A stretch of 64,000 nucleotides of DNA from Kitasatospora phosalacinea (lineage in GTDB: Bacteria; Actinomycetota; Actinomycetes; Streptomycetales; Streptomycetaceae), in NCBI RefSeq assembly GCF_000717185.1, contig NZ_JNYE01000017.1, positions 1 to 64,000 on the forward strand, in the 5' to 3' direction. The first letter of the stretch is position 1. Every line of letters starts with the position of its first letter. Position numbers and translations under genes: made by a program. The notes under the pieces are model-generated. The model was not told where the DNA came from. It saw only the letters and a list, made by a program, of their open reading frames with translations, and did not search any database. Positions 40,367-49,227 of this stretch are shown one piece after another.

Positions 40367-40618
40367 TTTGCTCCTGGGTAGAGGGCGGGGCGGGCCTGGT
40401 GGGGTTGCGGGTCCGCCCCATGAGCATATGCCCGTACACGGACAGGGCCGCGGGAAGTCTGCAACGGTGACACAACAGTGAACGCAGCGCGACCCGACGC
40501 GCTCCCGGGCCGTGCGGCGCCCGGCGGGGACGACGCCGCGGGGCCCGGTGCAGTACCGGGCCCCGCGGGGTGAGGGTGGGTCAGGCGGTCCTGTGGCGGG
40601 CGCGCCGGATCGGCCGGA

Positions 40619-42448
40619 TCAGAACGCCTCCTCGGCCAGCTCCATCAGCTCGTTGTCGACGCTCTCGGCGATCTGGCGCTGCGCGGCGGTGGTCGGCAGC
40701 ACGGTGCGGGCGAAGTGCTTGGCGGCGGCGACCTTGCCCCGGTAGAACGCGACGTCCTTCCCGGTGGCGCCCGCCTCCAGCTTGGCGAGCGCGACGGCGG
40801 CCTGGCGCAGCAGCAGCCAGCCGACCACCACGTCGCCGGAGACCAGCAGCAGGCGGGTGGTGTTCTGGCCCACCTTGTACATGTTCCGGGCGTCCTGCTC
40901 GACCGCGGTCAGGTCGGCGATCAGGGTGCCGACGATGGCCTCCAGGTCGCCCGCGGCCTTGGCCAGCAGGTCGCGCTCGGCGGCCAGCTCGGCGCCGCCC
41001 TCGCCGGTGGCGAGGAACTTGGTGATCTGCTCGTTGACGGCGGTCAGCGCCTGGCCGCCGTCCTTGACGATCTTGCGGAAGAAGAAGTCCTGGCCCTGGA
41101 TGGCGGTGGTGCCCTCGTACAGGGTGTCGATCTTGGCGTCCCGGATGTACTGCTCGATCGGGTACTCCTGCAGGTAGCCGGAGCCGCCGAAGGTCTGCAG
41201 CGACTGGGCGAGCTGCTCGTAGGACTTCTCCGAGCCGTAGCCCTTCACGATCGGCAGCAGCAGGTCGTTCAGGCGCTCGGCGGCGGCGTCGTGCTCGCCG
41301 CGCAGGCGGGCGGCCAGCATGTCGTCCTGCACCGAGGCGGTGTAGAGCACCAGGGCGCGCATGCCCTCGGCGTACGCCTTCTGGGTCAGCAGCGAGCGGC
41401 GCACGTCGGGGTGGTGGGTGATGGTGACGCGCGGCGCGGTCTTGTCCATGAACTGCGCGAGGTCGGCGCCCTGCACGCGCTCCTTGGCGTACTCCAGCGC
41501 GTTCAGGTAGCCGGTGGAGAGGGTGGCGATGGCCTTCGTGCCGACCATCATCCGGGCGAACTCGATGATCTTGAACATCTGGCGGATGCCGTCGACGGTC
41601 TCGCCGAGCAGCCAGCCCTTGGCCGGGTGCTTGGCGCCGAAGGTCATCTCGCAGGTGTTGGACGCCTTGAGGCCCATCTTGTGCTCGACGTTGGTGGCGT
41701 AGACGCCGTTGCGCTCGCCGAGCTCGCCGGTCTCCCAGTCGAAGTCGAACTTCGGCACGATGTACAGGCCCAGGCCCTTGGTGCCCGGCTTGCCGCCCTC
41801 GGGGCGGGCCAGCACCAGGTGGACGATGTTCTCGGACATGTCGTGCTCGCCCGAGGTGATGAAGCGCTTGACGCCCTCGATGTGCCAGGAGCCGTCCTCC
41901 TGCTTGACCGCCTTGGTGCGGCCGGCGCCGACGTCGGAGCCCGCGTCCGGCTCGGTCAGCACCATGGTGGCGCCCCAGAGCCGCTCGACCATGCGCTGGG
42001 CGACCTTCTGCTGCTCCTCGGTGCCCTCGTCGTGGACGACGCCCGCGAAGGCCGGGCCGGAGGAGTACATCCAGATCGCCGGGTTCGAGCCGAGCACCTG
42101 CTCCGCGTACGCCCACACCAGGGAGTTCGGGGTGACCTGGCCGCCGATGCCCTCCGGGATGCCCAGGCGCCACCACTCGGCGTCCATGAAGGTCTGGTAG
42201 CTCTTCTTGAAGGTCTCCGGGATCGGAGCGGTGTTGGTCTCCGGGTCGAACACCGGCGGGTTGCGGTCGGCGTCGACGAACGAGGCGGCGAGGTCGTTCT
42301 CGGCCAGCCGGGCGATCTCGGCGAGGATGTTCTTCGCGGTGTCGACGTCCATCTCGGCGAACGGACCGGTGCCGTACACCTGGTCGCGGCCGAACACCTC
42401 GAAGAGGTTGAACTCCACGTCCCGCAGGTTGGACTTGTAGTGACCCAT
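40619..42448 (-). CDS. Acyl-CoA dehydrogenase (FadE5-like)
   Basis: 609 residues from ATG 42448 with GGAG eight bases upstream. It is the long type of acyl-CoA dehydrogenase. [20 protein letters not shown] is the FAD/substrate loop, [20 protein letters not shown] follows, [19 protein letters not shown] covers the central helix, and [20 protein letters not shown] with [12 protein letters not shown] are the C-terminal FAD signature. The extra ~150 residues at the end fit the mycobacterial FadE5 class, which oxidises many chain lengths. The promoter at 42520-42548 carries two TACC-type operators, probably for a TetR fatty-acid regulator. Confidence 0.95.
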   Translation of the reverse strand: MGHYKSNLRDVEFNLFEVFGRDQVYGTGPFAEMDVDTAKNILAEIARLAENDLAASFVDADRNPPVFDPETNTAPIPETFKKSYQTFMDAEWWRLGIPEGIGGQVTPNSLVWAYAEQVLGSNPAIWMYSSGPAFAGVVHDEGTEEQQKVAQRMVERLWGATMVLTEPDAGSDVGAGRTKAVKQEDGSWHIEGVKRFITSGEHDMSENIVHLVLARPEGGKPGTKGLGLYIVPKFDFDWETGELGERNGVYATNVEHKMGLKASNTCEMTFGAKHPAKGWLLGETVDGIRQMFKIIEFARMMVGTKAIATLSTGYLNALEYAKERVQGADLAQFMDKTAPRVTITHHPDVRRSLLTQKAYAEGMRALVLYTASVQDDMLAARLRGEHDAAAERLNDLLLPIVKGYGSEKSYEQLAQSLQTFGGSGYLQEYPIEQYIRDAKIDTLYEGTTAIQGQDFFFRKIVKDGGQALTAVNEQITKFLATGEGGAELAAERDLLAKAAGDLEAIVGTLIADLTAVEQDARNMYKVGQNTTRLLLVSGDVVVGWLLLRQAAVALAKLEAGATGKDVAFYRGKVAAAKHFARTVLPTTAAQRQIAESVDNELMELAEEAF

Positions 42449-42500
42449 GACCGTTTCTCCGGTTCGTCTGCTCCACGGGCGGCCGCTTCCGGCGCACCGC

Positions 42501-42548
42501 TTACCCACCAGTACGCCCCATGATGCTACCCGTTGGTAACTTGTTCAA
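42501..42548 (-). promoter_or_regulatory. Acyl-CoA dehydrogenase promoter with paired operators
   Basis: On the minus strand, TTGAAC (42543-42548) and CATCAT (42520-42525) have a 17-base spacer. One operator, TACCCGTTGGTAA (42527-42539), fills the spacer; a related inverse, TTACCCACCAGTA (42501-42513), lies near the expected start of transcription. Both share a TACC/GGTAA core, so one repressor could bind both. Confidence 0.6.
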
Positions 42549-42661
42549 GCCCCCTGACGTGACCGGGGTATGAACGTGGTCACGTCCCACAATGGCGCCC
42601 CGCCCGGGATTGTGCGGATCACCGACCCCCAAGCGGGGCGCGGCCCGATAGCCTTGTCCCC

Positions 42662-43150
42662 GTGTACGGCTACGAGCAGAGCGCCTACCAGGACCCCTAC
42701 CAGCAGCAGATGCAGCAGGGGATGTCCGGCATGCCCGGCCCCGGGTACGGCGACCCGCAGGCCGCCCAGCAGTCGCTCTACCCCGAGCCCTCGCCGCCCT
42801 CCCTGGCCGACGCGGTGCGCGCCTTCACCACCGGCGCCATGCCGGTCGAGGACTTCCAGGCCATCTTCATCACCTCCAAGGTGTACTGCCCGCGCGGCGA
42901 CCGCCCCGGCTTCCTGGCCCTGCACAACACCCCGACCCCGGTGATCCCGATGTTCAGCTCGCTCAAGGAGCTGAAGCGGTACGCGGGCAAGGAGTCCAAG
43001 CACTTCTCGGTGACCGGCGCCGAGATCCTCGACCTGCTGCCCACCGGGTACGGCTTCGCCCTCGACATGGAGGGCGAGCACCGGATGGTCTTCGACGCCC
43101 GCGCGGTCGAGCAGATGGTGGACTTCACCATGCGCCGCATGTACGGCTGA
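42662..43150 (+). CDS. SseB N-terminal-domain protein
   Basis: 162 residues from GTG 42662. The first 45 residues are a flexible Gln/Tyr/Pro/Gly-rich tail (QDPYQQQMQQGMSGMPG). Residues 48-160 match the SseB-like domain: LADAVRAFTTGAMPVEDFQA, a strand-rich centre with TPVIPMFSSLKELKRYAGKE, and the end VTGAEILDLLPTGYGFALDM. In enterobacteria SseB is linked to stress and redox, but actinobacterial members have no known role. It is divergent from the acyl-CoA dehydrogenase. Confidence 0.82.
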   Translation: MYGYEQSAYQDPYQQQMQQGMSGMPGPGYGDPQAAQQSLYPEPSPPSLADAVRAFTTGAMPVEDFQAIFITSKVYCPRGDRPGFLALHNTPTPVIPMFSSLKELKRYAGKESKHFSVTGAEILDLLPTGYGFALDMEGEHRMVFDARAVEQMVDFTMRRMYG

Positions 43151-43204
43151 CGCCCTCCCCCCTCTCCCCCGCCCCCTTTCCTTCCCCGGTGGAATACGCC
43201 CACA

Positions 43205-43250
43205 TAGTTCAACGTTCAACCTTGCGAGTGGTTGAGAGTTGAACTACTGT
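43205..43250 (+). promoter_or_regulatory. Four-half-site operator over the pirin promoter
   Basis: Two GTTCAAC units (43207-43213, 43214-43220) are mirrored by GTTGAGA and GTTGAAC (43231-43237, 43238-43244), giving a 17-base inverted repeat with two mismatches. TTGCGA (43223-43228) and TACTGT (43245-43250), 16 bases apart, are the likely -35 and -10. The arms resemble TTCAAC-type MarR sites. No regulator gene is adjacent. Confidence 0.75.
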
Positions 43251-43288
43251 GGTGGACGTAGGCCACAGACCCGCCGAAGGAGGCCGAC

Positions 43289-44242
43289 ATGCCCGCCGTG
43301 ACCGTCGAGAACCCGCTGATCCTGCCGCGCATCGCGGCCCCCGCCGAGGGTGCCGCCGCCCGCCCCGTGCTGACCGTCGCCACCGCCCCGGAGGGCTTCG
43401 AGGGCGAGGGCTTCCCGGTCCGCCGCGCCTTCGCCAAGATCAACCAGAAGTTCCTGGACCCGTTCATCATGATGGACCAGATGGGCGAGGTCGACTACGC
43501 CGCCGGAGAGCCCAAGGGCACCCCCTGGCACCCGCACCGCGGCTTCGAGACCGTCACCTACATCATCGACGGCACCTTCATCCACCGTGACTCGCACGGC
43601 GGCGGCGGCACCATCACCGACGGCGACACCCAGTGGATGACGGCCGGCTCCGGCCTGCTGCACATCGAGACCCCGCCCGAGTCGCTGGTCACGTCCGGCG
43701 GCATCTTCCACGGCCTCCAGCTCTGGGTGAACCTGCCCGCCTCGGACAAGATGATCACGCCGAAGTACCAGGACATCCGCGGCGGCAGCGTCAAGCTGCT
43801 CGCCTCGGCCGACGGTGGCCTCGTCCGGATCATCGCGGGCGACCTCGACGGCCACCGGGGCCCCGGCGCCACCCACACCCCCATCACGATGATCCACGTC
43901 TCCGTGAACCCCGGCGCCCAGGTCACCCTGCCCTGGCGCCCCGACTTCAACGCCCTCGCCTACGGCCTCGCCGGCAGCGGCTCCGCGGGCGAGGAACGGC
44001 GCCCCTTCCGGATGGGCCAGGCCGTGGTCTTCGGCGACGGCGACAGCCTCACCATCCGCGCCGACGAGAAGCAGGACTCCCGCTCCGCCAACTTCGAGGT
44101 CGTCCTGCTCGGCGGCCTCCCGATCCGCGAACCCCTCGCCTGGTACGGCCCGTTCGTGATGAACAGCCACCGCGAACTCCAGCAGGCCATGGAGGACTTC
44201 CAGGCCGGCCGCCTCGGCACCGTCCCGGCCGACGCCAACTGA
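43289..44242 (+). CDS. Pirin-family protein
   Basis: 317 residues from ATG 43289 with GAAGGAGG upstream. The two-cupin fold is shown by FLDPFIMMDQMGEVDYAAGE, then the metal-binding cluster WHPHRGFETVTYIIDG (two His), and GLLHIETPPES in the N-terminal barrel. The second barrel contains TPITMIHVSVNPGAQVTLPW and RPFRMGQAVVFGDGDSLT. Length is slightly above the bacterial norm (230-300). Some pirins are quercetin dioxygenases and others act in transcription; the four-half-site operator hints at regulation by a redox- or phenol-sensing MarR protein. Confidence 0.93.
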   Translation: MPAVTVENPLILPRIAAPAEGAAARPVLTVATAPEGFEGEGFPVRRAFAKINQKFLDPFIMMDQMGEVDYAAGEPKGTPWHPHRGFETVTYIIDGTFIHRDSHGGGGTITDGDTQWMTAGSGLLHIETPPESLVTSGGIFHGLQLWVNLPASDKMITPKYQDIRGGSVKLLASADGGLVRIIAGDLDGHRGPGATHTPITMIHVSVNPGAQVTLPWRPDFNALAYGLAGSGSAGEERRPFRMGQAVVFGDGDSLTIRADEKQDSRSANFEVVLLGGLPIREPLAWYGPFVMNSHRELQQAMEDFQAGRLGTVPADAN

Positions 44243-44258
44243 CCCGCTGACGACGGCA

Positions 44259-44308
44259 CGAAGCCCGCGCCCGACCCCTGCCCCCGGGGGGGGACGGCGC
44301 GGGCTTCG
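44259..44308 (+). terminator. Terminator of the pirin gene
   Basis: CGAAGCCCGCGCC (44259-44271) pairs with GGCGCGGGCTTCG (44296-44308), a 13 base-pair stem around a 24-base G/C loop. Confidence 0.82.
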
Positions 44309-44584
44309 ACGCGCTCGGAGACGACTCCGTTTCGGTGAGGCAGCGCGGCCAGGACAGCGCGGCCAGAACAGCGCGCGCCCGGCGCCGCGGGTACGGATGC
44401 GGACCCACTACGCCGCCGAGCCGTGCAGGGGATTACCGGTGAACCCGTACGAAGCATCGCCCGAGCCGGAGAAGGGGCCGGAGAAGAGGAGTGCAGGGCG
44501 CCCGCGGCGGCGGATCGCGCTACTGGTCTTCCTGCCGCCGGTCGCTCTGGTGCTGGTGCGGCGCTCGCACCGGCTGCGGCGGGC
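44309..44584. other. Gene-poor interval with one doubtful frame
   Basis: No firm gene. A plus-strand frame starting GTG near 44438 (AGGGG upstream) would encode VNPYEASPEPEKG and a possible helix (IALLVFLPPVALVLV), but it runs into the HTH gene on the other strand and has no homologue I know. I leave it unannotated. Confidence 0.4.
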
Positions 44585-45457
44585 CTACCCGGTGAACGTG
44601 GCGGGCAGGCTCAGCGGCAGCGCTCCCTTCGCGGCGCGCAGGGCGTCCCGGACGCGGGCGGCTCCTGCGCGGGACGCGGCCGCTCCCGTACCGGCCCTGG
44701 GCGTCCGGGGTGCGAGGCCCGCGCAGGAGAGGCAGATGCCGGGACGGGGGACGGGGTCGTGGCAGGTGGCGCACTCGGCGTAGCGGGCCGCAGCCCGAGG
44801 CGCGGGGACGGCGGGCATCTTGCGTTGCAGCCGGTTGCGGAGCACGGCGGCCGGGGAGTGCAGCGGGACAGGCAGACCCGGCAGCAGGGCGGTCGCGAGG
44901 TCGGCGGGGGTCGCACCGCGCTCCTGCCACCGGACGACCAGGGGCGCGAGCTCCTCCGCCTCCGCCTGCCCGAGCCGCAGGCGGGGTTCGGACCGGATCA
45001 CCCGCAGCAGGAGGGCGGCCGCCTCGCGGACCCGCTCGTCCAGCACCGGCGGCTCGGGGTCCGCGGGGAGGGAGGGTTCTTGGTACCGGTCCTTTGGAGG
45101 GGCGCCAGCGGCGGGGGCGGCCGGTGCACCGGGTCCCGGGAAAGTGCCACCCGGCAGGAACGGGAGCTGCGGGGTGTCGAAGACGTGGTTCTCGCTGATG
45201 ATCGTGCCGTCGTCCAGCTTGATCTTCTCGACCCGGTAGTACCCGGCCCTCACCAGCTCCTTCAGCGCCTTGTAGATCGCCCTGCGCCCCTGCGGGCTGG
45301 TGTCCGCCATGTGCCGACCGTCCTCCCGCCAGCCGTCCGGCCGGGAGAGCAGGTCCGCGAGCAGACCGCGGGCGGTGTAGGAGAGGCTGCGGTCCTGCAA
45401 CATCGCGTTGGGCAGCACGGTGAAATTGCGCGCGTGAGCGCTACGATGAACGTGCAT
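44585..45457 (-). CDS. Helix-turn-helix protein with C-terminal zinc-ribbon-like motif
   Basis: 290 residues from ATG 45457; AGGAG lies 12 bases upstream, a loose spacing. Residues 1-90 form a winged helix: HVHRSAHARNFTVLPNAMLQ, then SYTARGLLADLLSRPDGWRE, with the recognition part MADTSPQGRRAIYKALKELV and wing YYRVEKIKLDDGTII. The middle is Pro/Ala-rich. A short Cys/His cluster (AECATCHDPVPRPGICLSC) near 230 could bind zinc. The family is widespread in Streptomyces, partly on plasmids, which may point to replication or mobile-element ancestry; the function is not known to me. Confidence 0.75.
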   Translation of the reverse strand: MHVHRSAHARNFTVLPNAMLQDRSLSYTARGLLADLLSRPDGWREDGRHMADTSPQGRRAIYKALKELVRAGYYRVEKIKLDDGTIISENHVFDTPQLPFLPGGTFPGPGAPAAPAAGAPPKDRYQEPSLPADPEPPVLDERVREAAALLLRVIRSEPRLRLGQAEAEELAPLVVRWQERGATPADLATALLPGLPVPLHSPAAVLRNRLQRKMPAVPAPRAAARYAECATCHDPVPRPGICLSCAGLAPRTPRAGTGAAASRAGAARVRDALRAAKGALPLSLPATFTG

Positions 45458-45740
45458 GGGGAGGTGCTACTCCTGATGCCGGGCCCCGGGGTGTTCCACC
45501 ACCGCCGGGGTCAACTATTTTCGTTTGCGGTGGGGAACGTAGCACACGTACCAGCTGAAAACCGACATGATCGGCAGGCGATCGATCCTGCCCCGTCCTG
45601 TCCCTGACTGATCGTCAAGCACCGTGTCAGTGGCGTCGATTGACGCTCTTGTTCCCCGTTCCCACTGAGGGCGGGGGCGTGCTGCGGATGGTTTGCTTCC
45701 GTTTGGTCACGACTCGGAGGAACACGGGCGCCGGGGCGCG
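45458..45740. other. Promoter region of the HTH gene and excalibur gene
   Basis: 283 bases without a gene, locally AT-rich (CTATTTTCGTTTGC near 45513). TTGACG occurs near 45641 on the plus strand without a clear -10. An alternative TTG start for the excalibur gene (45693) falls in it. Confidence 0.4.
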
Positions 45741-46016
45741 GTGAGGCGTTCGACGCGGCTGCACCAGGGTGTGCGGGTGCTGCTGCTGGCGTGGTGTGCG
45801 GTGATGTCGGTGTTCTGGCTCGCGGCGGTCCTCGGGCCGGACGAGAAGGACGCTGCGGACACGCCCGCCCCCGCGGTCACCACCGAGCAGGCGGCGGCGT
45901 ACTACAAGAACTGCACGGAGGCGAAGGCCGCCGGTGCCGCGCCGCTGCACGCGGGGGATCCCGGGTACCGGTCGGCGCTGGACCGGGACGGTGACGGGGT
46001 GGCCTGCGAGAAGTAG
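45741..46016 (+). CDS. Excalibur calcium-binding-domain protein, membrane-anchored
   Basis: 91 residues from GTG 45741 (weak ribosome binding site; TTG 45693 is the alternative and would add 16 residues). A signal anchor VRVLLLAWCAVMSVFWLAAV precedes an acidic linker. Residues 55-91 are the excalibur domain: YYKNCTEAKAAG, then GDPGYRSALDRDGDGVACEK, whose DRDGDGxxCE is an EF-hand-like calcium loop closed by two cysteines. The domain is extracellular in actinobacteria and other Gram-positives. Followed by a strong T-run terminator. Confidence 0.85.
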   Translation: MRRSTRLHQGVRVLLLAWCAVMSVFWLAAVLGPDEKDAADTPAPAVTTEQAAAYYKNCTEAKAAGAAPLHAGDPGYRSALDRDGDGVACEK

Positions 46017-46033
46017 GGCCCCGAGCTCCGGGG

Positions 46034-46076
46034 AGCCCGCAGCTGACCGCCGTGGAGCGGTGGTTGCGGGCTTTTT
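46034..46076 (+). terminator. Terminator of the excalibur gene
   Basis: AGCCCGCA (46034-46041) pairs with TGCGGGCT (46065-46072), with an inner ACCGC/GCGGT stem, followed by a T run (46072-46076). Confidence 0.88.
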
Positions 46077-46159
46077 CGCGGTTCGGGCTCAACCTTCCCG
46101 GGGCCCGGCGCATTGAGAACGGTTGACAGGGGCGGGTGGCCGGAGGGGCGGGGGAACGG

Positions 46160-46663
46160 ATGCGCGGACAGGGCGAGTTGAGCTTCGAGGAGTACGCGGC
46201 GGTGCACGGGCGCCGGCTGTACCGGACGGCGTACCTGCTGTGCGGGGACACCCACCGGGCCGAGGACCTGGCCCAGACGACGCTGGCCAAACTGTTCGCG
46301 CACTGGCGGCGGGCGTCGCGGATGGAACACCTCGACGCCTACACCAGGACGGTGCTGACCCGGACGTTCCTGGGCGAGCAGCGCAGGCGGGCGGTGGCCC
46401 GGCGGCTCGGACTGCTGGCGTCGCGGCCCGAGAGCTCACCCGGGGAGGACACCGACCTGCGGGTGACGCTGATGAACGCACTGGCCGAACTGCCGGTCCG
46501 GGCAAGGGCGATGGTGGTCCTGCGGTACTGGGAGGACCTGAGCGTGGAGACCGTCGCCGACCTGCTCGACTGCAGCACCGGCACCGTCAAGAGCCAGTGC
46601 TCGCGCGCACTGGCCAGGCTCCGCGAGCAGTTGGGCGAGTCCTACCCGTACGCGGCCGCCTGA
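46160..46663 (+). CDS. SigE-family ECF sigma factor
   Basis: 167 residues from ATG 46160 with GGAGGGGCGGGGG upstream. FEEYAAVHGRRLYRTAYLLC and HRAEDLAQTTLAKLFAHWRR cover sigma-70 region 2. Region 4 is LMNALAELPVRARAMVVLRY, then WEDLSVETVADLLDCSTGTV as the -35-reading helix-turn-helix. This matches the SigE family of small actinobacterial sigma factors (about 165-180 residues). The following gene encodes a single-span membrane protein, probably its membrane-bound partner or anti-sigma factor. Confidence 0.92.
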   Translation: MRGQGELSFEEYAAVHGRRLYRTAYLLCGDTHRAEDLAQTTLAKLFAHWRRASRMEHLDAYTRTVLTRTFLGEQRRRAVARRLGLLASRPESSPGEDTDLRVTLMNALAELPVRARAMVVLRYWEDLSVETVADLLDCSTGTVKSQCSRALARLREQLGESYPYAAA

Positions 46664-46724
46664 GCCCGCCCCTACGCGCAACTCCCGTACGCACGCACTC
46701 GGGTGCGCGGCGGACACGAGACCC

Positions 46725-46752
46725 GGGATCCGGGATCAGGGATCAGGGATCC
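46725..46752 (+). repeat. Seven-base tandem repeat GGGATC(C/A)
   Basis: Four head-to-tail copies (GGGATCC, GGGATCA, GGGATCA, GGGATCC) fill the gap between the sigma factor and its partner, about 30 bases before the next start. The array reads the same forwards as a symmetrical pattern of C, A, A, C. Role unknown; it could alter leader structure. Confidence 0.8.
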
Positions 46753-46783
46753 GAGCGACAAGACACCGTGAAGGAGCTTCGAC

Positions 46784-47656
46784 ATGCAGGAGAAGGAGCA
46801 GGCCCCCGGGGCGCTGTTCGTCAGAGGGGCGATGAGCCGGGTCACCGACGAGTTGGCCGAGCCGGTCGGGCTGACGGCCAAGGCGGTGCGGCAGGGGCGT
46901 CGGCGGCGGTTGCGGTCGCGGCTGGCGGTCGGCGGGGCGGCGGTGTGCACGGCGGCGCTGGCCGCGACGGGGCTGGCCCTCCTCCCCGAGCCCTCGGGCG
47001 GGGGCGCGGGGTCGGCGCCGTTGCAGGTGGCCGCGGCGCCGACCGCGAGTCCGCGGGTGTTCCCCACCACGACGGTCGCCCCGACCGCGTCCCCCGACCC
47101 CTCGCAGTCCGCCCCGGTGGTCCCGGAGGCCGAACGGCTGCGGATCGAGGACTTCCGGCAGCGGAGCGCCGCCGTGCTGCAGGACCTGCTGCCGCCGGAG
47201 ATCGGCGCGGTCAGCCTGCTCAGCGACCACGTCTCCGACTACCTGGGGACGTCCGCGCAGGGCGACCTCCTGCTGCGGTTCTCGGTGCGCCCCCACAGTG
47301 ACGCGGGCCCGCCGAGCACGCTCTGCGCGGACACCCCGATCGGGCAGGAGGTGCAGGTGAAGGGCTCGACCTGCAAGCGGGTGCAGCTGACCGACGGCAT
47401 CACGGGCATCACCTGGGCGGGGCTGGACAGCGACGGGCGGACCTCGGCCAGCGTGGTCTTCCGGCTCGGCGGCAGCGACGTGGGCCTGAGCGTCGGCCCG
47501 TACGCGCGCACGGGCAGCACGCCGGTCTCGTCCCCGCTGACGGTGGACCAGGTCGTCGCCTTCGCCCAGCAGCCCCGGGTCATGGCGCTGCTCGAAGAGG
47601 GCGACCTGCACCCGGTGGAGGAGGCCCAGACCTACTCCCCCGCGTACGAGGAGTGA
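46784..47656 (+). CDS. Membrane protein downstream of the sigma factor (putative anti-sigma)
   Basis: 290 residues from ATG 46784 with GAAGGAG upstream. Residues 1-45 are cytoplasmic and Arg-rich before a single membrane helix at ~48-70 (AVGGAAVCTAALAATGLALL). The outside part has a Thr/Pro/Ser linker (PTTTVAPTASPDPSQSAPVV) and a ~150-residue domain (IEDFRQRSAAVLQDLLPPEI; STLCADTPIGQEVQVKGSTC, with a Cys pair). There is no zinc-binding HxxxCxxC motif, so it is not a ZAS-type anti-sigma. Position directly after the sigma gene is the main reason for the suggestion. Confidence 0.65.
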   Translation: MQEKEQAPGALFVRGAMSRVTDELAEPVGLTAKAVRQGRRRRLRSRLAVGGAAVCTAALAATGLALLPEPSGGGAGSAPLQVAAAPTASPRVFPTTTVAPTASPDPSQSAPVVPEAERLRIEDFRQRSAAVLQDLLPPEIGAVSLLSDHVSDYLGTSAQGDLLLRFSVRPHSDAGPPSTLCADTPIGQEVQVKGSTCKRVQLTDGITGITWAGLDSDGRTSASVVFRLGGSDVGLSVGPYARTGSTPVSSPLTVDQVVAFAQQPRVMALLEEGDLHPVEEAQTYSPAYEE

Positions 47657-47796
47657 GGAGCGGGGCTCCGTACGCACCACCCCGACCGCCCGGACGCCTC
47701 GACCGCCCGACCGCCCGACCGCCTCGACCGCCCGGACGGTCGAGCCGGAGCGGGTGCCGACCCCCGATCTCGGCGCCCGCTCCCGGGCGCTGCCAT

Positions 47797-47810
47797 GTCA
47801 TGCGCATGAC
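47797..47810. promoter_or_regulatory. 14-base palindrome upstream of a secreted-protein gene
   Basis: GTCATGCGCATGAC (47797-47810) is a perfect palindrome 47 bases before the ATG at 47858. It is well placed for an operator. No matching second copy was seen in the window. Confidence 0.55.
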
Positions 47811-47857
47811 TTGATGGACGGGTCCGCATCCGCCGGAACCCGACGAAGGAGAGAGCG

Positions 47858-49042
47858 ATGAAGCACCGCACCACCGCGACCACCCTGCTGCTGGCCGCCG
47901 CCCTGCTGGCCGCGGCCGCCCCCGCCGACGCGCAGTCCGTGCCGCCGCCGGGCACGCAAGTCCAGGTCCAGGCCTCGGACGCCCGGGCCCGGGCCTGGCG
48001 GGCGGACGCCTTCCCCGCCGGGGAGGCCACCGTCCGCAGCGCGGCCCGGGTCGGCGGCCGCACCACCTGGGCGCTCGGTGCCCGGGTGGTCGGGAAGGGC
48101 GGGAAGCGGCCCCTGGTGGAAGTGGCCTACGCCCGGGACGGCGCCGACGGCCCCTGGCGGGAACTCGCCCTCCCGGAGGGCGTGAGCGGAACGACCGTCA
48201 CCCCGGACGGCTCCGGCGGCACCTGGGTGACCGGCAGCGGACAGGGCGGCACCGTCTCCGTCAGCCGGTACCGCGCCGGGCAGTGGCAGACGCAGGAGGC
48301 GCCGCTGCCCGCGCACCCCATGGGCGGCGGGCTCAACGGGTTCGCGACGGCGGGTGACCCGGACGACGTGTGGGCGGTCGGCTACTACCAGCCCGACGAC
48401 TTCCTGACCTTCTACGGCGTGATCGACCACTGGGACGGCAAGGCCTGGCAACAGGTGCCGACCCCCGACCTCGGCACCGACTACTGGACGCTCTCCGCCG
48501 TGGTCGCCAACAGCCCCTCCGACGTCTGGGCCTCCGGCGACGTCGGCAACGAGGACGGCTGGGCCCGCCCGCTGCTGCTGCACTACGACGGCCACGCCTG
48601 GAGCAAGGTCGCCACCCCCGCCCTGGACACCCGCCCCGGCGAGCTCACCGACCTGGTCGTGGCCGGTCCGAACGACATCTGGGCGGCGGGCGCCGAGATC
48701 GGCCCGTCCCACCGGGCCAAGCCGACCGTCGCCCACTACGACGGCCGCAGCTGGACGTACCAGGAGATCGGCATCGACGCGGGACGGCTCTACGGCCTCG
48801 TCCGCACCCCGAACGGGGTGGCCGTCGTCGGGGCGTCCCTCACCGACGGCGTCTACCGGCCGACCGGCGCCCAACTGACCGGCCGCGGCTGGGAGCCGCT
48901 GGACATCCCGCAGAGCACCACCCCCGGCGGGCGCCGCCCCGCCGACATCGTGAGCGTCGCGGGCCGGCTGACCGTCGTCGGCACCGACTACGCCGGCACG
49001 GCCGACGAGCGCGTGGAGCTGCCCTTCTCCCTGACCCGGTGA
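47858..49042 (+). CDS. Secreted beta-propeller-like protein
   Basis: 394 residues from ATG 47858 with GGAG upstream. Signal peptide 1-25: KHRTTATTLLLAAALLAAAA then PADAQ. The body is a set of ~50-residue blades with a WA-x-G strand: GTWVTGSGQGG, DDVWAVGYYQPDD, DVWASGDVGNED and NDIWAAGAEIG, each before a HYDG or HWDG turn (IDHWDGKAWQQVPTPD; LLHYDGHAWSKVATPA). This recalls kelch/tachylectin-type sugar- or protein-binding propellers. No catalytic residues evident. Stand-alone gene. Confidence 0.82.
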   Translation: MKHRTTATTLLLAAALLAAAAPADAQSVPPPGTQVQVQASDARARAWRADAFPAGEATVRSAARVGGRTTWALGARVVGKGGKRPLVEVAYARDGADGPWRELALPEGVSGTTVTPDGSGGTWVTGSGQGGTVSVSRYRAGQWQTQEAPLPAHPMGGGLNGFATAGDPDDVWAVGYYQPDDFLTFYGVIDHWDGKAWQQVPTPDLGTDYWTLSAVVANSPSDVWASGDVGNEDGWARPLLLHYDGHAWSKVATPALDTRPGELTDLVVAGPNDIWAAGAEIGPSHRAKPTVAHYDGRSWTYQEIGIDAGRLYGLVRTPNGVAVVGASLTDGVYRPTGAQLTGRGWEPLDIPQSTTPGGRRPADIVSVAGRLTVVGTDYAGTADERVELPFSLTR

Positions 49043-49227
49043 GGCCCCGCGCCACCGGGCCGGTGCGTGGGGGTGGGCCGGTGCGCGGTCGAGGTGGTCC
49101 GGGCCGCTGGCATACGCGCGTTCGGGTACGCGGGCAGGCTGGCCCCAGGGCGGTGGTCTTCACCGACGCGTCCGAGCCGTCCGAGCTGATCTCCCGTGCG
49201 GTGCATGGGAGTTGACGGTTCGGGCGG

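Noticed and set aside
44438..44783. A plus-strand frame with one possible membrane helix near 44500
   Set aside because: It overlaps the HTH gene in antisense, loses sense after about 60 residues, and has no recognisable relatives. Its ribosome binding site is weak.
46082..46160. An autoregulatory promoter for the SigE-family factor (CAACC before the gene)
   Set aside because: CAACC is present, but no CGTC-type -10 lies 16 bases downstream, so I cannot support it.
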